NCBI GenBank assembly: GCA_034696485.1
Contig: JAQIWT010000001.1
Span: 57,768 to 121,767, forward strand
Origin: Isohypsibius dastychi
Lineage: Eukaryota > Tardigrada > Eutardigrada > Parachela > Isohypsibiidae
Reading direction: 5' to 3'
DNA length: 64,000 bases
The notes under the pieces were generated by a model that made no database searches, was not told the DNA's origin, and worked only from the letters and a program-made list of their open reading frames with translations. Positions 23,431 to 36,207 of this stretch are shown piece by piece; the stretch's first letter is position 1; every line of letters begins with the position of its first letter. The position numbers and the translations under genes are program-made.

Positions 23431-23708
23431 ATGATGAATACCCTGTTTTTTTTTTGGTGGCACTTTCAGTATTTTTGTCATTAACCTCGGCATTTCCAGC
23501 ACCGGAAGGACTGAAGAAGCGGCTACAAAATGCTGATCTGGCGCAATATACGTCCGCTTGCCATTTTGTTTGCAATTACGCGCCAACGAGTTTGAAATGC
23601 TTCCGCTGCAAAAATCGTATTCCGATGCGGTTTGGGAAGCGTTCCGTTGTGGAGGACGACCCCGACGAAATGGAGACTGAAAATTCGGACATTTATTCTA
23701 CCGTTTAA
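23431..23708 (+). CDS. neuropeptide precursor: four-cysteine RFamide, frame broken in a T10 tract
   Basis: From ATG 23431 the frame enters a run of ten T (23446-23455) and stops at 23484. In the next frame the sequence continues as the end of a hydrophobic signal peptide and an open frame to 23708. The encoded product has a signal peptide ending near SLTSAFPAP, a Lys-Arg site (LKKR), then a segment with C-x3-C-x8-C-x2-C leading to RIPMRFGKR: Gly-Lys-Arg after Phe is a classical amidation/cleavage signal. An acidic tail follows. I do not recognise the peptide family. The break is one base in a homopolymer, so a sequencing or assembly slip is the simplest cause; a real frameshift is possible. 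TATA box about 100 bp upstream. Confidence 0.65.
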
Positions 23709-24869
23709 TTTAAACTGTTGTTTCCAGTGAATCATCACAGCTGCAGTTTTACGCTTTATTTTAAAGGCATTTGATTCTGTGTTTCAGGAAGTATTACTTT
23801 TGGTTCGATTTCGCGAGCTCCAGTATTTCAAAAACTCATCTTGTAATTTTCATTGGTTAAATTCTGTTTTTTGGACTGCGATATGCTACAGCAATAACAC
23901 TGCATAAAAAACGATGCCCGAGCTTTCTGATTGCCAGGCCGATTTTGTAATTCAGTTCAAGGATACCTCATCTTATGCGCCAAAAAGCAATTAAAATTAG
24001 GACGGTATTAAAAATGGCCGTTGATGATATAAAATACATCCAGACTGATCTAGATGCGTTGTGGCTCTTGTCATTCCATATTTCTATTGGCTGTAGGTTG
24101 TGTTGGTTGAAAGCGGTTAAATTATCGATAATTCACGTATGATAATTACTAATTGATGACCATATGATATTTCCGGATATCAATGGAGGTAATGTTTGAA
24201 CAACATGATTTAAGCGCCAAATGTCGTTGATGGTTTTTGTGTAGTGTTTACCACCAGCGGTTTTTCTTATATGGTAATGGGCCAAAATTGTGCAGCCCGA
24301 CTACAAAAAATGAAATTTGACAAGGAAATTTTTCTGGGCATTATTGTCTTATCACACTCTCGGAATAATTATTCCAATGTTTTTCAATTTATACGTAAAT
24401 AGAAATGATTTTTTTCGTCCAAGTAGAGCGAATAACGACATTTCCTTTAATACTACCAATATCAAATCGTTATCGTTGTCATATTGAAGCTCTCAACAAA
24501 ACACTTCCGTCATATTAATATCGTGTTATTACGATATTCATCATTCGGCCCACATCATTCGACGTACGTGTACGTACTACGTTTGACTAAAACTTGATCT
24601 ACACTTCCGCCAAAAGCTTTATGGATAATCAGGCACGACTCGAGCAGGGCAGTCACCACCTGGCCAACTTCAGGCGGGGAACTACACCCCTGATTGGGTC
24701 GCCCCGCACCCTTCTGCTGCCCGACATTCGTTAAGTTTTTAATTTTCATCATTTCGCGTCGCTTTTTCGGGTTGCGTATTCAAAATTTTGTGCCTGTATC
24801 GTTATTACTGATTGATCGATCCAGATTTGGAAAGAGTTTAATCGGGGAAGGCAATCAGAGAGAAGCGTA
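23709..24869. other. intergenic, with a GC-rich patch near 24610-24735
   Basis: Mostly A/T-rich with no supported gene. Between about 24610 and 24735 the composition turns G/C-rich and contains short complementary blocks such as CGGGG...CCCCG, unlike its surroundings. No tRNA, snRNA or coding similarity could be recognised. Confidence 0.4.
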
Positions 24870-27800
24870 ATGGACAGTACGCCTTCGGTTGAGGTATAGA
24901 TATTCCAGGAGCTGTTTGTCAGTTTTCCTTTACTGTGTTCTTGTCCAGTGATCTGAATTCTTTTAATTTTATTTGTCCCTGACACTTGTGAACCTGGCCA
25001 TTATTGTAGGAACTCATCAAACAGACGGCGGCACGAAGAGAACGTCTTCTGCAGTTTCGCAAAGAAATTCAAGGAGGTAGCGACGTAAACAACTGAAAAG
25101 AGACGTTGCGACCGTTGGCTCCGCGTTTATTTTTCTGTGGTGTTTAAAAGTGTAACTTACCAAGTGTTTGTGACAGGATCAACGTCTCATGGTGGAACAG
25201 ATGAAATCGACAACAGAGGGACCAAAGAAAACGATGCTGCTTTGAGCGCGGATTCGCAATCAACATCAAAAGGTAAGGTTTGTGGAATTATTGAAAATAT
25301 TGTTTTTACTTTTTACACGCTGGAGTCTGGACATTCAGCACATGCATCTCAGTTCCTCGATTTTGACATTTGACGTCTTACTCGAGGGAGAAGTGGTTGA
25401 TCATTTTTAAAGCTGGTTATAACGAATTGACTCCGTTACTGGTTTGATCGAAGCTGATACAGATTTTTGTCAGCAGATTCTGTCGAACAAGTCCCTGAAC
25501 ATTTGAAGAAGACGTTTGCCTGTCTTGCGGATCAGTATCGTTCTGTGGATGAGGAAGATAGCCAAAATGAATCGATCTGTTCAGGCAGCTTATCTGGTCA
25601 ACGCTCATCCACATCGCGACCAAACGACCTTTCTCCTCGGAAAAGTACGGCGCGAATCTCTTCGAATCCGACCACAAACAAGATTGGTAGTCCGGTTTCA
25701 AGAGAGAAAAGAGAACACATCACTTGCGGCGATTCTCCGCGATTACATGCGCCGAAGCTGATGAAATCGGATGTTCATGTTAGCACAGCCTTCTCCTTCG
25801 AGTCGACTGCGCAACCGGAAGTCGTTGAACTGACACTGAAAGAACGAAAGGCTTTGTTTGAGAACGCAAGCAGAGGAGCTTCGGAATCCAAAAGTTCACC
25901 AGTTCGTGCAACTGACGTCAACTTCCGCCGTAATGTTTTCCAGGAAGCAGCAGCTCGTTCCCAAGATCCTGCTTTCCCGAAAAAGAACGAATTTCGAACG
26001 AAAACACAACCAAGTCCAAAGAAGACTCCAGAATCATCCAACGTTGAGTGTAAAAGAAAGCTCTTCAGTCATCCGGCAATCGAAACTCCAAAAGAGGTTG
26101 GCGCTTTCACCAAGAATTTACAAGACAAATTGCTGCTGCAAACCGAGGCCTGGAAGCATAATGAGCTCAGCCGGAAGATTGATGAACAAAAACAGGAAGA
26201 TATGGCTGTATTGCGCAAGCGGTGGGAATTGATGGCTGAGGAAGAAAAGAACGCAGCCGAACGTGGAAGAATGGTTGAAAAGGTAAAAAAAACTTTCATG
26301 AGAATTTATGCAAAATACCCATGGACGTTTTCTAGGTTTTGCAACAGCAACGTGCTGGTGGCGCACATCCGCCAAAAGTAGATAGACCACCACCGTTACC
26401 GATTCCTGGCGCATCCAGTCTGCAGGATCGCCAGACGAAACTAGCAGCTTTGTTACCACAGCCGGGAAAGAAGAATGTTGTTTCGAACGCAGCGCCACCT
26501 ATGCCGGTGAAGAACGCTGATGCTTTGGTGCGAATCCAGAATTCCGCTCAGGAGGCATTTGGATCTGTTCCTCCGCCGCCACCTCCGCCTCCAATGGTCA
26601 AGCCGAGCATTTCAGTTGGATCTGGAACACACCAGCGTGTTCAAGTGGCAGCTAGCATAACTAAGCATGTCCGAATGCAGCTTCCGGAGGAAGAAGGCAC
26701 CGATATATCTGCGGATGAAGAAGAAGGTTCAGTTGTTCACTCAATGTTGTCTGTGTTTATTGTTTACTATAATTGAGACTTGATAATTTAAAATTATAAC
26801 TTAGAATCATAATGTATAATTTACTATAATTGTGCTGAATGATTCTTTTCGTAGATATTCATGTCCAGTACGCATATGCTTCCACTGATGGGGAGGATGT
26901 TGAAATGGAGTATCAGGAGTACGAAGAACATTATGACACGCGAAAGCATCATGGTGAAGTTTCGTCGGAAGATTCTAGTACTGAAGAACTTCCGGTTCGG
27001 TCCGGAATTCTTAAACGAAAGGTTTGTTGGTATGAGTTGGACAAAATATGGTTCTAATGAATGTTTCTTCAGGATACTGATATTTTGTATGTTCGCGAAC
27101 ATATTGAAGATAACCATTCTGTCTCGTCTGCGGAGACGGAATCGTCAGTGGCTCCGATGTCTCTTAGTTTTTACCGCCGGAGTCAAAAAGAGTCTGCACC
27201 GAAGAATACTGCTTCATCGGTGGTCAGCATGGAAAGACGCAGTATGCCGCCGGTGGAAAGTGAGGAGGACAAGCGTGACAGACTTATTTTATTGTATCAG
27301 GCAAAAATCGACGTGCGTGGAATATTTTTGAAACATCGGAAAAAATCTATCTTAATACTTTCTTTACAGAATTTTTACGCTTTGTCGAGCCAGCAACACA
27401 CTATTTTAATCCAGACGACTGCGGCGCTGAATCTCTGCAAGTCTTCTCCGGAATTCCAGGGCAGCATTGAACGAGCGGAATGCGAACGTGTCTTGCTTTG
27501 CGCTGGTAATTTTTGAAAAACTGATGAAAACGTTTTTTTGCTCGTATTATATTTTCATTGTTTTTAGCTAAAAGGCGAGATGCGTTTCATATGGAAATCA
27601 ACCGATTAAAAACGCTGATTGCCCAGTTGAAGCAAGGGACTGCTATCCCAGACCAGAGCTGTCACGGGAAAGTGGAAATCAGTAATATAATTGTCCCCAC
27701 GAAAGAAGGGTTTGCTGATTACGTCAAAACTGAAAGTGAGCACTGCTGAGAAAAATTATTTAAAATATGAAATTTAATTTGGTGAAATTTTCCAGCCGAT

Positions 27801-28974
27801 ATGATGCACTATTTTGTGGTCCTTGGTCGCTCCCGCGACGAAGTTCATGTGTCCGAGATGCTGAATTCTGTCCAGCATCTGGAGGTAGATGGGACGTTCC
27901 ATTTCTCAACTTCGATGGAGTTCGAAGACCTGGAAAACGATTTCATCATCAGTCTGGAAGTTTATGCAGTGGTCAGTAGTTCCAATCTTCTTGTCATACA
28001 ACATGTTCCGATTATTTCAAATCACAGCAAGCTCGCCGGGAAACCGTGTCTCACGAGGAAAAGTACCATATCCGGGACGGTGGGAAAAAGAAAGAAAAAG
28101 GCGGATTTTCGCTGAAGAAGCTCTTGCCGCATTTACGCGAAGGAAGTGCGGGTCATGTCGCACCCGGCACACCATCCAAGCAAGAAATCAGAGCTTCCAG
28201 CTTTGGGTGTATTGGATCGTGTAGTTTGACTTTGTCGAACATTCATGGTAGCGTTTTCCATCTCAGCAAAGTAAGTTCATTTACTGAAAATTGGGTTCGC
28301 TGTTTCCGGGTTGGACATATTTTTTTTTCAGGTTCCGGAACATTCAGCTGTAGAAGGGATCGTGCGTATGAAAACCACATGCGGTGTTTCGCTTGAGAGT
28401 TCAGAAGAAGGGTTTCTGGTAGGTTTTTAATATTAAGATCGAGAAATTAGGTGACTTGGATTTTGTTATCCAGACTATATTCGAAGACGTCTGCGGACCA
28501 ACAGCTTGGCACCGGCGTTATTGTCAGCTGAAAAACGACACGATTTGTATGTGGAGATATCCGGAGGAACAAGAAACACACGTGGGTATTTTCTAGCGTT
28601 TTTATTTTCCAAGTCAAAATGGGTTTTGCTGTTCAGGCTCCGCAAGTGATGAGCTTGCGTTGGATAAAAGGTCAAGCTGATATGTTGAGTTCTGCTCAGT
28701 GCGCTCGTCCGCATACGTTCCAAATGCTGCTGACCAAACCGCTGAGCATGTCCGGCATCGATTCGCGTGAACCGGGTCCACATAAGTAATTCAACCAATT
28801 GTAAATCAGTTTTTTGGTATTAATTGGTTCGCGTTTTTTTCCAGGTACTTGTTCGCAGCTGACACCAAAGAGGAACGATTCATCTGGTGCGAAAAGATCA
28901 ACAGAGTTTTATCGCAGATCAGAGCCTGGATCCCATCTGAGAAAGAACGATCAGCTTCTAACCTACGACGTTGA
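24870..28974 (+). CDS. ANLN: anillin, cytokinetic ring scaffold
   Basis: Exons: 24870-24893, 25010-25076, 25177-25272, 25474-26282, 26336-26726, 26855-27021, 27073-27312, 27370-27505, 27568-27735, 27796-27971, 28028-28270, 28332-28418, 28474-28581, 28637-28785, 28845-28974; all phases match, 996 aa (human about 1124). The N-terminus ELIKQTAARRERLLQF resembles the conserved anillin start. A long basic, Ser/Pro-rich middle holds KRKLF-type motifs and a poly-proline run (PPPPPPPP near 26570). The anillin homology region (IQTTAALNLCKSSPEF, AECERVLLCAAKRRDAF, VEISNIIVPTKEGF) is followed by a C-terminal PH domain from about residue 860 (EDVCGPTAWHRRYCQLK ... RFIWCEKINRVL). Anillin links RhoA, actin, myosin and septins at the cleavage furrow. 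Confidence 0.93.
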
Positions 28975-29307
28975 AAATCGTCATCATAGCCAGTGCATGC
29001 ATTTTATTCAAACGGTAATGTTTTTGGTTTTTTTCTTTTCTCCTACTTGGTAAGTTCCAAATAACTTGATGGTGACGTTTTCGGTCAGCGATTTGTCGAT
29101 TCGATATATTTCAGTTTTTTTCGTTGTTCATTTTTTGCTTGAATAGGACCTTTATTTCGAGTCGAAAACAATCAGTTCGTTTCTGTCAAAACCGACAACT
29201 CCGAATTGGCTTCCCTCTGCATTCAAAAACTGAACCCCACAGAGCAACAGGTCTTCCGCTACCAGATGTTGGATGTGTGATATCTGTTAAAGGAACCTTG
29301 AAAAATC

Positions 29308-30646
29308 TTATGAAATTATGGATTGAGTGATTACCTTGCTTTCTTCCACATCTTCCTGTAAAGTCCAGATTCGGATGTAAGAGTCTTCACCAACTGTCAG
29401 AAGGGTGGATGATTTACGTGAGAAGGTAATAGCTGTTATAGCCGTCGCATGAGCATGGACCTCACAGTAGGTTGATCCGTGCTCTCTGGTTAGAAGTCTT
29501 AATTTGCCGTTAGAAAATGCGACTGCGGCAAATAAAGTGGTCAGTTCCACACAAGTTGCAGTTGCCGTGATGCTAAAGAAAGGTCAAAGTCAGTTCGAGC
29601 GATATCTCCGAAGTTCGCTATAAAAGCATACATGCACCCCCCCCCCCCTCCAACAACAAAAAATTCCGTGAAGTTTTTACCGAAATGTTTTGAAATTCTT
29701 ACAAAGAGTTATACGAAACAGAAAAATCTATTTTATTTTATTTCTAACTCTTTTTAAGAATTTCAAAACAATATTTCGCCAAGAACTCAAATTTTTGAAT
29801 TTTTTTAAAATTTGTAATTTAGAAAAGCGGTCGGCATTATCTAGGGGGGTTTGTCCGAATGTGTTTTCGCGTGACTTCCAGTATTCTCACCCAAGCGGGA
29901 TTCCCTTAATGACCGGATTGTTCACAGTCTCCGGAGTGACATTCCAGGAATAAAATTTGCCTTGAGAATCGACCACCGCCAGCGTGGAATCATCAGCCGC
30001 TTGCAACATGACTTTACTCCGGCTAGTGATATTGATGGATTCCACCGTAGTCAGATCATTCAGAACCAAATTTTTCACCAGTATTATTTGAATTTTTCCC
30101 TCGCAATTTCCGAGTGCCAGTCGGTTTCCGGGTAGAATCGCGACGGAAACGCACATGGACCACGCCGCTGAAGGAGCTGACTCTTCCACATTCAGTCCAG
30201 GGATGGGCTCAAATTCGTTATCCAGAGCGATCTGGAAGAAAAAAGTTATTTCACTTCCGGTAGATAATAAAAGTCCGAAAAGAAGTACATATGGTCCTCG
30301 GGTGGTCAAAGCGACAAAAACCGGGGTAGTTTCCAAAAAGAACAGCTTTGCCTAAAACAGATAATCAAGACATCGTTTTAAATCGCAATAACTAGAGAAA
30401 TGACTGTCTCACTTGGAAGATTGATACGCTCAGCGCGAGTGCGGCTGGTGGAATTGTTGTGGATGACACCCATGGTTTCTTCAAAGAATCGGCACATCCT
30501 TTTTCGCTTCCGGACAGAACTCCGTATTTGTGGATCATACAGAAGTCGTACTGTCCTGTCTCTTTTCTAAGTGCGACGTGTAAATTGTTGGGAATGAGGG
30601 AAGTGCTGTATGTGAGATTGACGATGTCCCGAAATTGGAATACCAT
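29308..30646 (-). CDS. WDR54: WD-repeat protein, WDR54-like
   Basis: Four exons, 30646-30413, 30351-30289, 30231-29891, 29572-29308, give 300 aa (human WDR54 334). The C-terminal part has recognisable WD units: VAFSNGKLRLLTREHGSTYCEVHAHATAITAITF and TLLTVGEDSYIRIWTL are seen in segments, matching the YGNGQVHLY / INAHARAICAL / LLSAGEDTFVHIWKL blocks of WDR54. Earlier blades are degenerate. The third intron (29573-29890, 318 nt) contains a run of twelve C. The second intron (57 nt, TTTTTTCTTCCAG acceptor) is in phase and could be retained without breaking the frame. WDR54 function is poorly known (linked to ERK signalling and vesicle traffic in mammals). It is convergent with anillin. Confidence 0.75.
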
Positions 30647-31363
30647 TGTTGGCTATAAATTATGACGAAGCCGCAGCGCTGTTCAGAACACTTCAAAGTT
30701 TCCAGAATTGCTAAGAACGATAAAGTATTTACGGGATGAGTGAGAACGGTAAGTGATGCCTGCTACCGGCTGGATTAAATCAATATTGTCTCACACATGA
30801 ACTACCTTGGAGTAAAATCGATAAAATGTCTCCTTTTACGGAGCTCGCATCTGGATATTTTTAGGCTCGAGATTTTGATTCTAAGTTAGGAATAAATTTC
30901 AATGAACGGCATATATAAATAATATCCATTTCTAGTCGTGCTTGTAAAGGACATTTTATGCTATCGGCTTTGTATGAAAAGTAAAATCGAACTTGAAAAC
31001 ATTTGCCGCTTAACAGTTCAAAAACCCAATTGACAGATTCAGTCTGAATCTGTTCAGACAAACAGTAAATATTTTTAAATGAACAAAGCAGATCAGAATA
31101 ATTTCTTTCCATCGAGAATCCATTTGGCCACCGACACCGGCGTACGAAGTGAACGTTCCCGGAAGGCCAATGCTCTTTTCGAAAAAACGAAACCGGAACT
31201 CTCACCGCAGTTGTTGCCAAATAACATGGCACTGCTTCATGTAGCTATATAAACCTGAAGAATTACATGTGATTCCACAATACCGATTTGTTTACTCGAA
31301 TATAACCGGTCGATCACCTGCAATCGAAAACTCTGAAAATTTTCCTCGGCTGCTCGAATAAAA
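30647..31363. promoter_or_regulatory. intergenic with TATA box of the WAP gene
   Basis: TATATAAA at 31246-31253 lies about 115 bp before the ATG of the WAP-domain gene. A minus-strand open frame (30861-31232) has no domain or splice support. Confidence 0.5.
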
Positions 31364-31719
31364 ATGAAACCCATTTTGTTTTTGATACTGGTTGTTTCCT
31401 GTGTTGCATTGCTTGCCACAACCGCACATGCCGATAGAGGTTCGTCGGAAGATATTTTTGTGTTGTTCCCTTATGATATCCCTTATTGTTTCTTCCAGGA
31501 TTCAGCTTCGGACGCCAACAGGATATGTGTAGGGTAAATGGATACTCAATTCTTCCGATAAAATTTCTAACTTATTCTAAACTCTTATTGCAGAAACAAA
31601 GATTTCGATGCTCCGGTCGACCTGATGAATGCCGACGAGATCGCCATTGTGGAAGGCGCGAAAACTGTTGCTTCGATGGATGCCGAAGGAAGTGCGAACG
31701 AAGACGAGGATTTGGATGA
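31364..31719 (+). CDS. secreted single WAP (four-disulfide core) domain peptide
   Basis: Three exons, 31364-31439, 31499-31533, 31594-31719, give 78 aa. A strong signal peptide (residues 1-23, ending TTAHA) is followed by a short mature protein with eight cysteines: MC, RC, EC, HC, then NCC, GC and KC, spaced as in a whey-acidic-protein core (CRRDRHCGRRENCCFDGC). The mature chain is very basic (many Arg). WAP peptides are protease inhibitors or antimicrobials in arthropods and vertebrates; the Arg-rich composition fits an antimicrobial, but this is inference. AATAAA occurs twice downstream (31829, 31840) and a TATA box upstream. Confidence 0.85.
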
Positions 31720-31967
31720 AAATAATCGCTCTTACCTTTTAGAACGAATATTTTCGGTTTGCTCATGTGTATCACAGATAAAACTGTTTTGTTTCATGTT
31801 GTGACTGCGCTCGGAATGCTGCCATTAAAATAAAATGAAAATAAACCAGAATTAGTTCAAGTGCCAAAAGTCTAGTTCACAAAATATGATCACATGGTTC
31901 AGAATTTGAAAGCTGTTATCAAGAAGTCGAATAAACTGGAACGTTAGCAGAAAACTGTTCCAGAAAC

Positions 31968-34900
31968 TCAGGGCCTAATCACCAGAGCCCAGTCTTTTGA
32001 CATAACAACTCCCGGCTTCCGGATGGTTAAAAGTTTATGTTTCTCGTCGAAATGGAACTCCAGTACTTTCTTGTCTTTACTTTCCAGTTCATGGATCTCA
32101 ATACTGCTCGGGCGGAATCTGAAGCCCGTGATATAAACCCTCTCCAACCACACTTTGGTTTGATAATTTCTCTGTCTGTGCAAGACTCTGAAAAGAAAGA
32201 AAGCCCTCACAATCCAGAATTAAATTTCATTTTTATGGAGAAATACTTTGATTCCAGGATGTTATTTTTGAACTCTTGTTGAGTATGAAGATAATCTCCT
32301 TCAAGGTGATTTAAAGTCACCCCATCATCAAGATACAAGTTTCCAACAGCGTAGTCCTGAAAAGATAACCACGTGATGTTTCAAAAAACATCAGCAACAA
32401 CAATAATATGTACCTTGTTATCCAAGGCTATCGAGAGTGTAATCGGATCTTCAATACCGAGTATAGCACTTCGGCGAACACGGAACCGTCGAGGAACTAT
32501 TGACCCACCACGTTGGAATACCGGAATCTTGAAGAAATCATCACATGAGTATCAAAAAACAAATGTGGAATATTGCCAGACAACAATTCTCAAAGCGACT
32601 AAATACGACATCAAGGGAAAATATTTAGAAAACAGCATACCTTATTAATCGGGGTATCCACATCGACCTTCGATCCTCCTTTGTAAACTTGCAACGTCAT
32701 GATATCGTACCAGTTCTGAAACGCAGAAACAAAATTGTTAACTGCACATAAATTCTTATTTACGAGCAAAGAGAACTTCAGTTCAACAACCATGAAAACG
32801 ACGAAAAATCATTCATGTGCAACAAAAAAACATTCGTCACGCGACCTACCTCAGAGTTATCTCCTGGAAAGTAAACACTCGTCGATTTCTGGTTCTCCTC
32901 CGTGACTGGCTTCACAAGAATTTCCGATCCTGAAAAAAACAACAGAAATTTCAAATAATTCGTTCAAGTAAGATCAATTTTATCAATTTTAATTACCGAG
33001 CAGAAATTGGTCATCCATGGGATAAGTGGTTACATCTTCAGGGAACTCATACCAAAGTGGGCGCATCATCGGTGAGCCGGTTTGGTTCGCTTGGAAAAAC
33101 AGAGTGTACCAAAACGGCAGGAAGGTGTACCGCAGTCTAACGACATCGCGAATTAGGAACTTGGTTTGTTCATCAAAGACCCAAGGTTCACGTCGACGGG
33201 TATCGATGTGCGCGTGAGCCCTCATGAAAGGTTGAAAAGCAGCCGCCTAAATGTCAACACTTCCCAATTCTGTTCGAGTGAAAAAAACGAACGCACTCAC
33301 TTGATACCACCGCACCAGGAGCTGCGACTCAGGATTCCTGAAAAATCCACCAATGTCCGCTCCGACAAAACTCATGCCAGAAATTCCCAAAGACAGCAAC
33401 ATCGGATTAGAAATCTTCAGATGACTCCAGTCGGCGGTGTTATCCCCGGTCCAAGCGGCAGCTAATGACAAAGATACGTTCAAATGTAGGTGACGTCACA
33501 AAGCAGGTGTTTTCGTCTCACCTATTCTCTGTGTGCCGGCAAAAAAGGACCGTGTTAGAATGAAAGGCCTCAGTTTGTGATTCGACCTCCGCAAATGTCC
33601 CTCGAACGTTCCAAGAAGCTGTAATACGGTGGCATTTCAAACAAAATTCAGGTTAATCCAAATCACAGTTGATCCAAAAAAATTAAATGATCAACTGATT
33701 TATTACAAACTAAATCAATTGAACCAAATTAGTCAGTTTAAAAGTATGTCAAAATTATATTCAATTAACATTAGACCAAGTCAGAAAAAACAAAAAAGGA
33801 TACCCACATGAGCCATCCCGAAGATATTGTGGATCTCCCTGTGTTCGAGTTCCCCGTGATGAACGTTATCCTTGTACATAGTCACTTCCGGCCCGTTGAA
33901 CACAGACGGCTCGTTCATGTCGTTCCATGTCCACATGTCTTTGAAGACATCCATGGCATACAGACTCGCGTAATATTCCCGCACTTCCGGGTTGAAAAAG
34001 TCGGGATAATATGAAGCTCCCGGCCAACACCATCCTTCATAATCTTTGCCCTCCTTGTTTTTCACATAATAACCTTTTTCGAGCATTTTGGAGTGTACAA
34101 AGTAATTGTCATCCTTCTTGATGTGCGGATCAGAAATCACGATCATGCTTCTCCCACGCAAAGTTAAGTTCTTCAACATCTCTGCCGGGTTTGGGAATTT
34201 CGGACTATCCCAGGTGAAATAGCGCTTTCCGTCGGTATATTCGATGTCAAGCCAAATCTGTAAGATCATAGGTATTTAATTTTAGAAATCAGTTTTTTTA
34301 TTTTAGTTTTAGTTTTTTAATAACTGTAACCAATTATTATTTAATTAACTTAATCAGTATTTTCCCGTGTATAAATAGATAAATATTGAATCAATTAATT
34401 TAATTATTCAATTTTATTTCAAGGCACGTAAAATAATGAAAATACGAGGTACTAACGTATAAACGTACCACATCAAAAGGAATATCATGTTCGTCGAAGT
34501 TATCGTGCACTGCCGCCACATCACGCTCATCGTTGTAATTCCAACGAGACTGATGATAACCAATCGTTGCAAATGGGGGTAAAAACGATCGCCCAGTTAA
34601 TTCCGTATACTGGCGAAGCACATCTGCCGGTGTTGGTCCAAGAACAAAATATACGTCGATCAACCCAGTTTCAGAATACCAGTGAGTATCAGTTCTGACA
34701 GCATCTGAATTCCCGCCAAAAAAAGCTGATCCTCCGCTCTAAAAGATGAAATTTCGATCTGGTTTTTCGGAGATTCAAAAAGCAGTCAATTTACCGAGTC
34801 GGTTGAGTAATCCACATCGATCCATGTTTCCGCAGCATTATTCCAGAACATTCCAACAGTGTGTTTAGCGCTAGACGAAACAATTTAGAGATTTTGGATT

Positions 34901-36207
34901 TTGAATGTTCTAATTCTGGCGGAAACGAACCTGTGGGCTATCATAAAGGGGATCGCTCCATAAAGCGCCATTCCGTTGTTCAATTCATATTCGAAGACGT
35001 CCAGATTGTACAATCGATAAGGCTCGTCGGTTCCCTTCGTTGATCTCAACCGGAGCGAATCCGCATGTTCCGGAATACCGTAAACATTTTCGAATCCAAT
35101 AAAGGCCACATCCACTCCAACAGAATTAGGTCCTGCGAAACATCTATATTCTTGAGTCTGGCGATTTCTCGTGATATCTAAGCAAATACCAAATGGTTTT
35201 GTGTCAGTATGTCCTTTGAAAGACTCTTCCCATGCCTCCTCTTGTTTCGGCTCCTCTTTCCTCTCTAGTTCTTGCGGCTGAAAATTAGGTTACTGAATCA
35301 ACTTCCGATTCATCTATTCGAAAACTTGGAAATTTGAACCAACCTCATTTTCTTGATCGTGGTGCTCATCTTCGTCACTGCCGCCATGATCAGCGCCGAT
35401 ACTATCGGTTTCTGGCAAATAACTAGAAATCCAAGAAACAAAGCGCTGAAATTTACTGCAAGAAATAGAGAGCACGACTAAGCCAGGAAAATACACAGAG
35501 CCCCACCAAGCAAGAACTCAACCCCTTCTTACCCAGGTTTGATCTTCATCGGCTCGATAAGCAGTAAATTCTGAGCGTTCACAGTTGTCAGAAGAATTCC
35601 CTGCTCGTAGATGTCAACACGAAACGGATTCGGGTGCAAGGTCACTTGAATACCATCAGGCAAACTTATTTCCACTTGACCATTTTTCTTCTCCATTTTC
35701 ACCCTGAAGATGATCATGATCGGGTTAGCCCATATCAGCCAGTGGAACTAGTAACAAATTTAACTTACGGGACGTATGTCGGTTCTTTCTGCAAGGACAT
35801 GTTGACTTCATAACGCTTCCTCACTGGCGATTTCTCGTTCAATTTAATTCGGACAGTGCGGTCCTTGACGCCATAAATTTCCAGCAATAGCTCATCCTTT
35901 GTGCTATTGTTCCGAACGGTGGCAGAAACGGCAGTCCCATCGCTAGACACACTGACGGTATCGAGCAGAAGTTCATGGATATATTCGTCCGACTTCAGAT
36001 CGCGATGTTTTCTACAAAATAAACAACGAAAACATTGCACTTCACATTTCTGCTCCTTCCTCGGCAAATACCGATAGCGAACATGACTTACCTGCAGAAT
36101 CCAGAATCTTTGCAAGCTTTGAAGTTCCCTCTGTCCACAGCGAGAACGTGGGAGGATAGTGTGAGAGCAACGCAGAATATACCGACAAAACTCCACGTAG
36201 CAGCCAT
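31968..36207 (-). CDS. GANAB: glucosidase II alpha subunit (ER glycan processing)
   Basis: Seventeen exons: 36207-36092, 36011-35769, 35703-35533, 35455-35344, 35277-35190, 35132-34931, 34870-34795, 34738-34469, 34257-33808, 33618-33522, 33461-33301, 33246-32997, 32929-32850, 32715-32641, 32527-32414, 32356-32247, 32187-31968; 944 aa, like human GANAB. A signal peptide (1-23) precedes [17 protein letters not shown]31 landmarks: [32 protein letters not shown], nucleophile Asp539 in [12 protein letters not shown], acid/base Asp615 in WTGDN, RREPW and RGGSIVPRR. The acidic insert near residues 195-215 is also present in vertebrates. The enzyme trims the two inner glucoses from N-glycans in the ER, together with a beta subunit not seen here. 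Confidence 0.96.

Noticed and set aside
25387-25473. Separate gene starting within the third anillin intron
   Set aside because: The frame is explained by the anillin exon at 25474 with matching phase.
30861-31232. 123-aa minus-strand open frame
   Set aside because: No similarity, start lies next to the WAP gene TATA box; likely chance.
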